A DNA stretch of 64,000 nt from assembly GCA_044772875.1 (NCBI GenBank), contig CP173058.1, positions 558,001-622,000 of the forward strand, given 5' to 3'. Source of the stretch: Morganella morganii_D (GTDB lineage Bacteria > Pseudomonadota > Gammaproteobacteria > Enterobacterales > Enterobacteriaceae). The notes beneath the pieces were generated by a model. That model was not told where the DNA came from, searched no databases, and saw only the letters and a program-made list of their open reading frames with translations. Position 1 is the first letter of the stretch, and each line of letters starts with the position of its first letter. Below are positions 32,324 to 39,682 of the stretch, piece after piece. The translations under genes and the position numbers were made by a program.

Positions 32324-32437
32324 ATGGCTATTACAGATTCGTGGCTTCGTTCTGTGAACGGAAAGCCACAACAAAAAATGCTGACAAAGTCGGATATGGG
32401 TTGTATTCCTTACCTGTCAGGTTCTGCACTGTTGTGA
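32324..32437 (+). pseudogene. Phage integrase, N-terminal fragment
   Basis: The frame starts MAITDSWLRSVNGKPQQKM and continues LTKSDMG, the N-terminal arm-binding domain start of tyrosine integrases of the P4/CP4-57 type (MA-IxDSWLK..K). After about 25 residues it runs into antisense of the antirepressor fragment and stops. The catalytic domain (R…HxxR…Y) is absent. It is 200 bp inside attL, the expected place for int. Confidence 0.7.
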
Positions 32438-32825
32438 TGGTCGCCTGTTTTGTGCTCTCACCCAGTCGTTCGGCTAATTCGCGATTTTTGCGGGTGGCGG
32501 CACTCAATTTTCCGAGTGCAGAAGCTTCACGTTTGCGGCTTATCTGTGATTTGGTGCGCTTGACTTCTTTCAGCTCAACAGAAAGCCGGGTGCTTTCTTT
32601 TTTGGCTTCTGCCCGGGCGAGGGCGGACGAAACCGGATCTAAAAAATTTGGCAACCCCATTGCTGTCGGATCTGCCCGGACAATTTGAACCGGGCGGAAA
32701 TAGGCATCTTCAAACCGTTCCTTATTGCGATTGAAATTATTGATAAGTTGCCGGGTAGTAGCCCCATACCCGGCAGCCAGTGTTTCGGTGGTGACAACCC
32801 GGACACAGCAGCTTGTTGGAATCAC
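32331..32825 (-). pseudogene. Phage ORF6N/antirepressor-like gene, truncated at both ends
   Basis: The 164-codon frame starts with an ORF6N-like DNA-binding segment (VRVVTTETLAAGYGATTRQL and INNFNRNKERF), then jumps to the C-terminal part of a phage antirepressor (EDAYFRPVQ, a helical Lys/Glu/Arg-rich region and ITTVQNLTGKEYNPYP). The middle and the usual C-terminal end (…YPLRxWCKxN…) are missing. The last 22 or so codons are read from the antisense strand of the integrase fragment, so the present stop is an accident of a deletion. Start is GTG. Confidence 0.6.
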
Positions 32826-32998
32826 TGCACTACAACCCAGATAACGGCCTATTTACCTGGATAAAAAGAGTAAGCAACAGGGTTAAGGTTGGCGGGATAG
32901 CAGGGTTTTATATGCATAACAAATGACCTGACGAGGTCATTGACCATATAAACAACATTAAAACTGACAATCGCCTTTGTAATCTTAGGGATGTTTCT

Positions 32999-33292
32999 GT
33001 GACTGTAAATGCCAGTAATTTGAATAAAAAATCATCATCTTCTTCAGGATACACAGGGGTAACCTGGTGTAAAAGTTCAAGAAAATGGCGAGTGAAAATA
33101 CAGGTTAATAGGCGACATTTTCACATTGGAAGGTATGAGCGAATCTGTGACGCAGTACAGGCATATGATCGCGCCAAAACGACAGTGATAATAAATAAAA
33201 CAAATAGTTCTGTCGGGGGCGATCTGAGCCGCGACGGAAGTGAAGTCCGTGGACTGACATTTTACCGGGAAAAACACAGGGAGACCGCGTAA
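32999..33292 (+). CDS. AP2-domain-like phage DNA-binding protein
   Basis: Residues about 17–58 of this 97-residue product (SGYTGVTWCKSSRKWRVKI and HFHIGRYERICDAVQAYDRA) form an AP2/ERF-like beta-sheet DNA-binding domain of the kind attached to phage HNH endonucleases. The nuclease domain is absent. After the domain the sequence (Val-Ile-Ile-Asn…) diverges, so the C-terminus may be altered. Start is GTG; the stop overlaps the next small gene (TAATG). Confidence 0.6.
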   Translation: MTVNASNLNKKSSSSSGYTGVTWCKSSRKWRVKIQVNRRHFHIGRYERICDAVQAYDRAKTTVIINKTNSSVGGDLSRDGSEVRGLTFYREKHRETA

Positions 33293-33444
33293 TGAAACCC
33301 GAAAGCGCATTAAAACAATTTCATCCGAAGTCACCGACATTCAGTGACAGCTCAAACCGGAAGCCGTTTTATGAAGGATTGACGGGGAAATACCATATTG
33401 AGGAAAGCCATGCTGAATCATGGTTTGAACAGTTAACGCGCTGA
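33292..33444 (+). CDS. Small phage-derived hypothetical protein
   Basis: A 50-codon frame, MKPESALKQFHPKSPTFSDS onwards, overlaps the AP2 gene stop by one base (TAATG), a typical coupled phage arrangement. Composition is protein-like and hydrophilic. I do not recognise a function. An 8-bp hairpin CCGGCGCT/AGCGCCGG follows at about 33454–33477. Confidence 0.45.
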   Translation: MKPESALKQFHPKSPTFSDSSNRKPFYEGLTGKYHIEESHAESWFEQLTR

Positions 33445-33605
33445 CAGTGAATTATGACCGGCGCTAAATTGAAAGCGCCGGAAACAAATGCAGGATATGC
33501 AAATAAAGTGAGCTTGCGCTTTCATGGTGATTATGGAATATTGCAATTTCACTTAAGTATCGGCGTGATATCGGTGCTGTATTTTTGTCTGATGTAAGGG
33601 AGTAC

Positions 33606-34430
33606 ATGAGCGATAAAAAGTACGATCCGACAATGAGCGGTTATCTCGGAGATATTCTGAGCGGAAAAGCGAAAATCAATGAGCTTCGGCCTCAGCATGA
33701 ATTCTTTGATGCTATCGGGCTGGAAAAGCAGTTGCGGGACAATGAACGGGTGATTGTTTTGCTGACCCCGCCGGAGGCCAGGATTGTTCTGGATGAATTG
33801 AGAAATAACGGCGTATCTTATAGCCGTGATGCATATTCCTTTGTTAGTTCTTATATCGGTAATATCCGCGAAGCTTCCTATGTAGCTGAGTTATTGCGTG
33901 AGTTTAATTTTAAATTTGGTATTACTGCAACTGAATATGTTGCGGCCAACGGCAGCGTTATGATCAAACTCAGTGGTTATGCCGGATTACGCCACAGGTT
34001 GAATGCCACTCATTATCTTACGAATAACGGTAAATTAATCGGCATGGGTATTGGTCAGCGTGGACTGAATGCCGCAACCATTGACGGGGTGCGTTATACG
34101 TTTATTGCCGCTGTCGGATTCAGGTTATTACAGCTTATCTTTCAGAAAGATTATGACCTGTATAATTTTGTCGGTGATATTACCATGGATGTCGCTAAAC
34201 CAGGTGTGGCTTCGTTTGCGGCATGGGGCGCAGGAAGTTTGGTCTTGACAGCTTTTACCTCAGTAAGTGTTGGTTTGATTGTCGTTGGTGTTTTTGTTCT
34301 AGGTTTTGGCGTGGCATATTTATTAAATAGATTTGATGAACACTTTCATTTAAGCGAGAAAATGATAGCCAAAATGAGAGAGGTTAAAAACACCCCTGAA
34401 GCAGAAAAATATTGGAAAGGTAACAGATAG
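33606..34430 (+). CDS. YafU-like membrane protein carried by the prophage
   Basis: The 274-residue product has a hydrophilic N-terminal domain (about 1–185) and a C-terminal domain with two adjacent hydrophobic helices (about 200–243) followed by FDEHFHLSEKM. The segment DLYNFVGDITMDVAKPGVAS and the end resemble E. coli YafU (NFLGDFSMDVAKAV … QCHLSEKL), a short protein that looks like a fragment of this longer family. The start at 33606 has GGGAG 5 bp upstream. It overlaps the next gene by 1 bp. Intact within a wrecked prophage, it may be retained cargo. A role as toxin or exclusion protein is inference. Confidence 0.55.
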   Translation: MSDKKYDPTMSGYLGDILSGKAKINELRPQHEFFDAIGLEKQLRDNERVIVLLTPPEARIVLDELRNNGVSYSRDAYSFVSSYIGNIREASYVAELLREFNFKFGITATEYVAANGSVMIKLSGYAGLRHRLNATHYLTNNGKLIGMGIGQRGLNAATIDGVRYTFIAAVGFRLLQLIFQKDYDLYNFVGDITMDVAKPGVASFAAWGAGSLVLTAFTSVSVGLIVVGVFVLGFGVAYLLNRFDEHFHLSEKMIAKMREVKNTPEAEKYWKGNR

Positions 34431-34837
34431 TGAATAATAAAATTATTTATGCCAGTATAATCCTTTTCTTTATTGGGGTCTTATTGATATATCCTTTTTT
34501 AATTGGCGTTTTCTCTATATCGTCCTTGGTTAGGAATGATAATATAATAGAGTTTTCATATGGTTCAATTCTTCTCCTTTCTATGCCATTATTGAGTTAT
34601 TTTTTTATTGAAGGTAGCATTCGAAGTATTTACCTTTGGTTAATTAAAAATCAAAGAAATAACAAAAAATATAAAATGATTGGTATATTACTAACCTTGT
34701 GGGTTGTTTTATCCTTACCAATATCATGGTTAGGAGGTTATTACCTGACAGCAAATAATTATCAAAAATGTCCTCCAACTAACATGTTTACTCAGTATTA
34801 CACAACTGATCTTTCTTTGTGCTCATCTCCACCATGA
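34430..34837 (+). CDS. DUF1240-like integral membrane protein, partner of the YafU-like gene
   Basis: The 135-residue product starts with GTG overlapping the upstream stop (TAGTG) and has about four hydrophobic segments (roughly 5–30, 45–65, 83–108 and a short one), then a cysteine-containing tail (CPPTN … YYTTDLSLC) that resembles DUF1240 proteins. It is strongly AT-rich compared with the preceding gene. The one-base overlap implies coupled translation. A membrane partner or immunity protein for the YafU-like protein is plausible but unproven. Confidence 0.5.
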   Translation: MNNKIIYASIILFFIGVLLIYPFLIGVFSISSLVRNDNIIEFSYGSILLLSMPLLSYFFIEGSIRSIYLWLIKNQRNNKKYKMIGILLTLWVVLSLPISWLGGYYLTANNYQKCPPTNMFTQYYTTDLSLCSSPP

Positions 34838-34982
34838 AATGTAATTTGAGCGGAGACAAGTCACTTATAGTACTCTGTAATTTCTCACTAATAGTAATCA
34901 TAGTAGTTACATTTTGTCCGGAATTGCCTTATTATCTCTAAATAGTGGGCATCTTACGGTTAGCGCACTACAAAAAATTCCA

Positions 34983-35009
34983 AACCTCGCACTCGCGGGG
35001 GTTTTTTTA
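34983..35009 (+). terminator. Terminator after the prophage cargo genes
   Basis: AACCTCGC-ACTC-GCGGGGGTT followed by a T run; one extra G is bulged. It lies about 145 bp after the DUF1240-like stop. The rest of the 34838–35132 gap holds no supported gene. Confidence 0.7.
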
Positions 35010-35132
35010 TGCCTGTAACACCCTGTATGTTTGTTATGCCCCTTTGTAGCTCGACACTGCACTGGGGCGCTTTTGTATCTGTTGTACTCTCTCACAAAAA
35101 TGCGCGTTGCACTGATTACTAATTGATTTTCA

Positions 35133-35375
35133 ATGAAAACTCCATTTGTCAGCTTCCGCCTTACTCGCGGCGGCATTAAAGCGAGTGGGGCTCTCATTGT
35201 GGAGAATGCCGGGGCTGATCGGCTAACTCGCATGGGTATGAGCGCTGGAACAACCCAGCCGACTTATCAGGATAGAAGCACACACGTCATGGGGAACCTG
35301 AACGCATACACTCTCCCTGCTGATCCTCGGGGCGGGTATAGCCAGAAACCGGGACGGCATCACGGGATACAGTAA
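35133..35375 (+). CDS. Phage-derived hypothetical frame, possibly Ash/Icd-like N-terminal fragment
   Basis: An 80-codon frame beginning MKTPFVSFRLTRGGIKASGA contains GNLNAYTLPADPRGGYSQKPG, a stretch reminiscent of the region before Ash/Icd-like phage proteins. The end runs into the tail-fibre fragment. It is probably a truncated gene. I am unsure of the family. Confidence 0.35.
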   Translation: MKTPFVSFRLTRGGIKASGALIVENAGADRLTRMGMSAGTTQPTYQDRSTHVMGNLNAYTLPADPRGGYSQKPGRHHGIQ

Positions 35376-35400
35376 TTTCCGGTCAGATCATTCCGGTGAT

Positions 35401-35712
35401 GTTGCACATACGAATGAATTACTTGGGTTTTCACAATACTGGCAAACAGTATCGTCACAGCGGTCTTACGGTGCTATTTACACAAACAATACAGGAAAAC
35501 CAATTATTGTCAGTGTAAGTGCTATTTATAATTATAACTCCAGTTGCCTTTTACAAATAAATGTTAATGGTGTTGAAGTTATTTCAGCAGCGTACACCCC
35601 CGGCAGTGATAAAGCATTACGGACAAATGTGACTGCCGTTATTCCCGCAGGACAGTCATACCAGGTTATTGCAAGTGAAATGGGACACCCTATATGGACG
35701 GAGTTACGTTGA
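35401..35712 (+). pseudogene. Tail fibre protein, C-terminal fragment
   Basis: This open frame without its own start encodes the last 100 or so residues of a phage tail fibre: LLGFSQYWQTVSSQRSYGAI, TNNTGKPIIVSVSA, NVNGVEVISAAY and the typical end GHPIWTELR. The frame can be followed upstream to a stop at 35299, but that part overlaps unrelated sequence. The stop overlaps the start of the following tail fibre assembly gene (TGATG), the normal arrangement of fibre and chaperone genes. Confidence 0.7.
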
Positions 35713-36062
35713 TGAATACAAAGATAATAACTCAGGAATTTTTTAAGGATGCTGCCGGTAAAGTCTGGTGTGTTGATATCATGCTGATGAATAAAGATTC
35801 ATGGCAATCAGAAATACAGAAAGGCTGGGCACCTATCAGTAAAAAAGAAGCTGACAGAATAACCAATCCACCATTAACAGAAGAACAGCTGTTCGAGAGG
35901 CCGAAGCACAAAAGCAGTATCTGATAGCAGAAGTCAACGCGGAAACTCATCTACTGCAAACAAAACTCGCACTTGGCCGCATTAAAGATGATGAAAAGGT
36001 GTTGTTAAACGCCTGGCTGGATTATCCGGATGAACCGGAGGCAGTGGATATATCCACTGCCT
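35712..36062 (+). pseudogene. Tail fibre assembly protein (Tfa), frameshifted copy 1
   Basis: From the ATG at 35712 the frame encodes MNTKIITQEFFKDAAGKVW, then GWAPISKKEADRITNPPLTEEQ. At about 35890–35900 the frame is lost; the +1 frame continues with VREAEAQKQYLIAEVNAETH and AWLDYPDEPEAVDIS, the normal Tfa C-terminal half. One missing base (probably in CAGGCTGTT) explains this. The 3' end fuses head-to-head with Tfa copy 2 at a palindrome. Confidence 0.7.
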
Positions 36063-36393
36063 GCACCTCCTGCACGTACAGCATCCATTCTTTGAGGCTG
36101 GCCTTATCTTTTTCTGAGATAATCCCCGGCATAAGCTGCGTCTGCCAGAGCTGGGTTTTCTGGTTGGCCTCTGCAATTAAAGCCTGCTTTTGTGCCTCTG
36201 CGATAGCTACATATTGCTCATGCGTCAGTGGCGGGATATCCACCCATGCAGGTTTTCCTTTTTTATCAGCCCCAAGGCGCTTACCTCCCGGAGGAATACC
36301 GGCGTATTCGTGCATAACATCACCATCTACTGCGACAATATCATCCGGCCAGATACCTTGGTTTACCGGAAAAGTTTCAGTCCATCGGGACAT
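36022..36393 (-). pseudogene. Tail fibre assembly protein (Tfa), inverted copy 2
   Basis: The 123-codon minus-strand frame encodes a Tfa-type chaperone: GIWPDDIVAVDGDVMHEY, IPPGGKRLGADKKGKPAWVD, IPPLTHEQYVAIAEAQKQAL and VQAVDIS. The usual N-terminal 15–20 residues (…FYSPS…) are replaced, and the C-terminal end (DIEWP…) is missing because the gene fuses with copy 1. Convergent Tfa genes are what an invertible tail-fibre cassette contains. Confidence 0.7.
36039..36062. repeat. 24-bp perfect palindrome at the junction of two convergent tfa genes
   Basis: AGGCAGTGGATATATCCACTGCCT is a perfect palindrome. Each half encodes the homologous Ala-Val-Asp-Ile-Ser segment of one tfa copy, so it looks like the scar of a deletion that fused the two convergent genes at shared sequence. 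Confidence 0.75.
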
Positions 36394-36416
36394 ACGCGGA
36401 CGGCGGTCATTTTATA

Positions 36417-36956
36417 GTGACAGAAAGAGAATCACGGATGCTGTCAACAAACCAAAAACTTGCAGTGCTTGCTCACGATAATAAAACCCCGGGGGCGTGG
36501 GATGATGAATTACAAAGAATGCTGTGGGCGTTTGACAGCACAGGGAAAATGATACACGGCACGGTTCCGGCGGAGAGGATTTCAGGGCCCGGGACTGCCG
36601 CCTCAAAAAATACGGGGAATCTTTCCGGACAGATCCCTGATATGAGTTTTTTCCCGGAATCCGGTAAATGGACGGATAACGGAATTACCACGTTACCTAA
36701 CGGAATAATGATTCAGGCTTTCCGGCGAACTATAGCAAATGATTCAAAAACGGGGTATTCAATGACAACTCCAACAAATTACCCAATAGCATTCCCCAAT
36801 GGGGTATGGGCGGTACTGTGTACGAAAACAACCTATGTCCAGATTATAGCAAACTGCGAAGGTATTACTAAACAGCGAGTTAACGTTGTTACGGTTAAAG
36901 CTGTTGAAGCACCGACAATAGAATCAATCATTAACTTTTTAGCTATCGGGTATTAA
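36417..36956 (+). pseudogene. Tail fibre protein fragment 2
   Basis: The 179-codon frame ends in a tail-fibre receptor-binding knob: NGITTLPNGIMIQAF, PTNYPIAFPNGVWAVLC and the terminal IINFLAIGY, matching the gp53-like C-terminal domain of phage fibres. The N-terminal part (LSTNQKLAVLAHDNKTPGAW) and the GPGTAASKNTGNLSGQIPD linker indicate a shortened or fused fibre; a full fibre would be several hundred residues. It faces away from tfa copy 2, so the cassette has been rearranged. Confidence 0.6.
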
Positions 36957-36958
36957 TT

Positions 36959-37072
36959 ATGATGGAATTTGGATTTAGTGCCAAAGAGTTACAGTTTTTC
37001 ATTATGAATAGGAGAGATGACTACGAAAACAAAGGTTTCCGGGAATGCAGCCATAACCGGATAAATCTGTAA
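36959..37072 (+). pseudogene. Tail fibre assembly protein, N-terminal fragment 3
   Basis: A frame starting 3 bp after the fibre stop encodes MMEFGFSAKELQFFIMNRRD and DYENKG, the N-terminus of a Tfa-type chaperone, then diverges and stops. The point of divergence (about 37035) coincides with GAAAACAAAGGTTT, which resembles the core of Hin/Gin-type crossover sites (GAAAACCAAGGTTT) and lies about 75 bp before the invertase gene. Confidence 0.55.
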
Positions 37073-37107
37073 TAATTCCGTCATCACAGCAAACATGAGG
37101 GGAAACA

Positions 37108-37423
37108 ATGGCTGTCATCGGCTATATCCGCGTATCAACAACTGACCAAAACAGCGATTTACAGCGAAATGCGCTCATCAGCATAAATTGCGACCAGATT
37201 TATGAGGACAAAATGAGCGGTAAAACCGCCGTCAGGCCGGGACTGAAACGGGCATTAAAGGCCTTCAGCCGTGCGATACACCGGCAGTGTGGAAGCCGGA
37301 CAGACTCGGGCGTGGTGTCAAAAACCTGATAGCGCTGATATCGGATCTGCACGAACGCAGCTGGCGATTATTTATGGTGTGGGGGTGTCGACTATTTACC
37401 GGTATTTTCCGGCCAAAACGTAA
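37108..37423 (+). pseudogene. Gin/Pin-family DNA invertase (serine recombinase), broken
   Basis: The first frame encodes MAVIGYIRVSTTDQNSDLQR, with the catalytic serine in RVST, then DQIYEDKMSGKTAVRPGLKRAL. After codon about 53 the frame shifts: VWKPDRLGRGVKNLIALISD follows in another frame (about 37288–37350), then QLAIIYGVGVSTIYRYFPAK, the C-terminal helix-turn-helix, in a third frame ending at 37423. The central helix and catalytic arginines are deleted. An intact protein would be about 185–190 residues. Such invertases flip tail-fibre segments. Confidence 0.8.
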
Positions 37424-37480
37424 ATAAACAAAATCGTGCCGGTGCATGTCAGTGCGGCCGTTTTGTGTTATACAGTGGTC

Positions 37481-37519
37481 TTTGGTGCGCTGTGGTGCAT
37501 GATTTGTTTGTACATATTT
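37481..37519 (+). repeat. Right copy of imperfect 39-bp repeat inside the prophage ends
   Basis: Counterpart of 32251–32289, in direct orientation, 77 bp inside the right 16-bp repeat. Confidence 0.5.
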
Positions 37520-37595
37520 GTGTTCATAATGCTATTTTTTAGTTGTATTTATAATTTAATGAATTGATATAAAATGAATAATTGTATTTTGGCGT

Positions 37596-37611
37596 TATTT
37601 AACTGATGAAT
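37596..37611 (+). repeat. Right attachment repeat (attR) of prophage remnant
   Basis: Exact copy of 32105–32120. It contains the yeiB ATG (37606). The original upstream context of yeiB is therefore displaced by prophage DNA. Confidence 0.8.
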
Positions 37612-38757
37612 ACTTCTGTCACACCCGCCTCTGCACGTATTGATGTCCTCGATATGGTGCGGGGGCTGGCAATCCTCGGTATTTTTATCCTGAACATCGG
37701 CGGATTCGCACTACCGTCTGCGGCATATCTGAATCCGCTGTACATCCCGGCCGCGTCCGGGACAGATATCGCCACCTGGGCAGTACTGAGTGTGCTGGTT
37801 CTGGGGAAATTCCTCGGCATGTTTGCACTGCTGTTTGGTGCCACTCTGATGATGCTCAGCCGCTATAGCCAGGCATGGAATATGGCGCGGTTACTGGTGT
37901 TAGGTGTAATAGGGTTGTTGCATACCGTTCTGCTCTGGAGCGGGGATATCCTGCTGATGTACAGCCTGACCGGCATTGCCGCCTGCTGGATCATCCATAA
38001 TGTGTCCTCCCGCTGGTGGCTGAAACTGGTACCGGTGCTGATCCTGACCGGGCTGTTCCTGCTGTTTTTTCTGTTATCGGAAGATGGTGAGCTGAAGCTG
38101 CTGTACTGGCAGCCGTCGCAGGAGATGCTGAACTATGAAGTGCTTATTGCCAGCACCGGTGGTATTGCCGGCATGCTGGACAGAGTAAACACCATCAGCG
38201 GTATGCTGCTGATGATGGTGGTTCAGTATGGCTGGCAGTTACTGGCAATGATGCTGCTGGGTGCCACACTGATGAAAAACGGCTGGCTGAAAGGGGAATT
38301 TCCGTTATCTCATTACCGGCGGCTGGTGGCATGGCTGCTGACCCCGTCACTGCTGTTGCAGGCCGCTGTCGTGTGGATGGAATATCTGAACGACTGGAGT
38401 GTCTTCTGGTTAGGTACTATTGGTTATCCGCTGGCGGATATTTTACAGCCGGTGCAGACCACCGGGCTTATCGCACTGTTCTATGGCTTACAGCCGCAGC
38501 TAAAACCGGTTTCTGCCTGCCTGCGGCGGGTCGGGCGCACAGCACTGAGCAGCTATCTGCTGCAATCGGTATGCGGGGTGATGCTGTTTAAGTACTTCGG
38601 GTATTTTAATCAGTTTGATCGCCTGACGCTGCTGGCATTTGTACCGCTGATGTGGCTGATTAACATCCTGTTCTCAACCCTGTGGCTGCGTTATTTTTCT
38701 CAGGGACCGGTGGAGTGGTTGTGGCGGCAGGCAGCCAATAAGCTGGCTGTCCGCTGA
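37606..38757 (+). CDS. yeiB: DUF418-family inner membrane protein YeiB
   Basis: YeiB is a polytopic membrane protein of unknown function with a C-terminal DUF418 domain. The 383 residues compare with 385 in E. coli, with conserved IDVLDMVRGLAILGIFILNI near the N-terminus and GRTALSSYLLQS near residue 307. In E. coli it directly follows folE; here the prophage remnant intervenes, so it has lost that promoter and any translational coupling. No good ribosome site precedes the ATG, which starts within the attR repeat. Whether it is still expressed is open. Confidence 0.9.
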   Translation: MNTSVTPASARIDVLDMVRGLAILGIFILNIGGFALPSAAYLNPLYIPAASGTDIATWAVLSVLVLGKFLGMFALLFGATLMMLSRYSQAWNMARLLVLGVIGLLHTVLLWSGDILLMYSLTGIAACWIIHNVSSRWWLKLVPVLILTGLFLLFFLLSEDGELKLLYWQPSQEMLNYEVLIASTGGIAGMLDRVNTISGMLLMMVVQYGWQLLAMMLLGATLMKNGWLKGEFPLSHYRRLVAWLLTPSLLLQAAVVWMEYLNDWSVFWLGTIGYPLADILQPVQTTGLIALFYGLQPQLKPVSACLRRVGRTALSSYLLQSVCGVMLFKYFGYFNQFDRLTLLAFVPLMWLINILFSTLWLRYFSQGPVEWLWRQAANKLAVR

Positions 38758-38764
38758 GTTCATA

Positions 38765-39547
38765 TTACTGCACGGCCGGTACCGGTTGCCCGGTTTCTGA
38801 CGGTTTTTCCGCTGTAGCAGATGGCTCCGGATAAAGCACATTCAGCTCGTCCGGTGTTACTGCCGGGTATGATGGTACATTTTCAGGCAGGGTCTGCGGA
38901 GCAGGGATAGACTCCTGCGGGCCGAGGAAACGCGGTTCGCGGTTGAGGATATATAAATCTGCTAATGCGCCCAGCCGGGCAATCACTTCCCGTGCGCGGA
39001 CAGTAAACATATTCTTCGGAGAGGAAACGGCGTAACAGCGTGCCTCAATCCCTTTTTCCATCGCAATATACAGCGCCCGTTCACAATGGAAACGCTGGGT
39101 AATAATAGTAAAGCCATTGGTATCAAAGACTTTGCGTGTCCGTACTACGGAATCCAGGGTGCGGAACCCGGCAAAATCGAGTACTATTTTACCGGCGGGG
39201 ATCCCGGCATTGACCAAATCCTTACGCATGGTGCTCGGCTCATTGTAGCTGTGCTGCGCATTGTCACCGCTCAGCAGCAGATACTTCACTTTGCCGCTGT
39301 TGTAAGCATTCACGGCACCCTGAATACGATACCGGTAATACTGGTTAATCGTTCCGTTTTTATAATACTTGGCTGTACCGAGTACCATACCGACTTCACT
39401 TGGCGGCAGGTCATTGATATTTTCATAGATATAAGGCGCGGTTTTCCAGCTAATCCAGCGATCTGCCGCAATAGCCGCTGCTGCTGCCAGAATAATACCT
39501 GCCAGCATCCACAGAATAATCCGTTTCCATATCCGGGTTTTTCCCAT
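38765..39547 (-). CDS. sanA: Envelope protein SanA (DUF218)
   Basis: SanA is a single-span inner-membrane protein needed for the vancomycin barrier at high temperature in E. coli. The 260-residue product has an N-terminal helix (about 9–28) and a periplasmic DUF218 domain with VGMVLGTAKY, YLLLSGDN, TMRKDLVNAGIP and TQRFHCERAL. After the end of the E. coli protein it carries a Pro/Glu-rich tail of about 40 residues. The ATG at 39547 (MGKTRIWKR) is preferred to the frame opening at 39568. Confidence 0.92.
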   Translation of the reverse strand: MGKTRIWKRIILWMLAGIILAAAAAIAADRWISWKTAPYIYENINDLPPSEVGMVLGTAKYYKNGTINQYYRYRIQGAVNAYNSGKVKYLLLSGDNAQHSYNEPSTMRKDLVNAGIPAGKIVLDFAGFRTLDSVVRTRKVFDTNGFTIITQRFHCERALYIAMEKGIEARCYAVSSPKNMFTVRAREVIARLGALADLYILNREPRFLGPQESIPAPQTLPENVPSYPAVTPDELNVLYPEPSATAEKPSETGQPVPAVQ

Positions 39548-39621
39548 TATTACTGAGGCCTTTATCACTATATCGTTACCATAAGGCTAAGATTACTTGA
39601 GCAGTGAAAGGCTGGCAAGGG

Positions 39622-39658
39622 TGGAAAAAAGAATAAAGCCCGCACGAGTACGGGCTTT
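39622..39658 (-). terminator. Rho-independent terminator of maeA
   Basis: On the minus strand AAAGCCCG/CGGGCTTT (8-bp stem, 8-base loop) is followed by ATTCTTTTTTCC. It lies 25 bp after the maeA stop. Confidence 0.85.
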
Positions 39659-39682
39659 CAGTGGCAGAACAGCAGCTATTTG

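Larger units (their letters stand above)
32105..37611. mobile_element. Degenerate prophage remnant between folE and yeiB
   Basis: About 5.5 kb bounded by a 16-bp direct repeat. It contains an integrase start, an antirepressor fragment, an AP2-domain gene, two cargo membrane-protein genes, tail fibre and tail fibre assembly fragments and a broken DNA invertase. Capsid, packaging, lysis and replication genes are gone. An imperfect 39-bp repeat lies inside each end (32251–32289 and 37481–37519, 30 of 39 identical), sharing GGTGCATGA and GTACATATTT; it may include integrase-binding sites. Excision is not expected because the integrase is truncated. Confidence 0.85.

Noticed and set aside
34907..35233. 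Minus-strand frame of 108 codons opposite the prophage fragment
   Set aside because: It is the antisense of the Ash/Icd-like fragment and a terminator; nothing recognisable is encoded.
36355..36375. TTGGTTTACCGGAA resembling half of a Mu gix crossover site
   Set aside because: The match covers only one arm and the core, and the bases are explained by conserved Tfa codons (FPVNQG).
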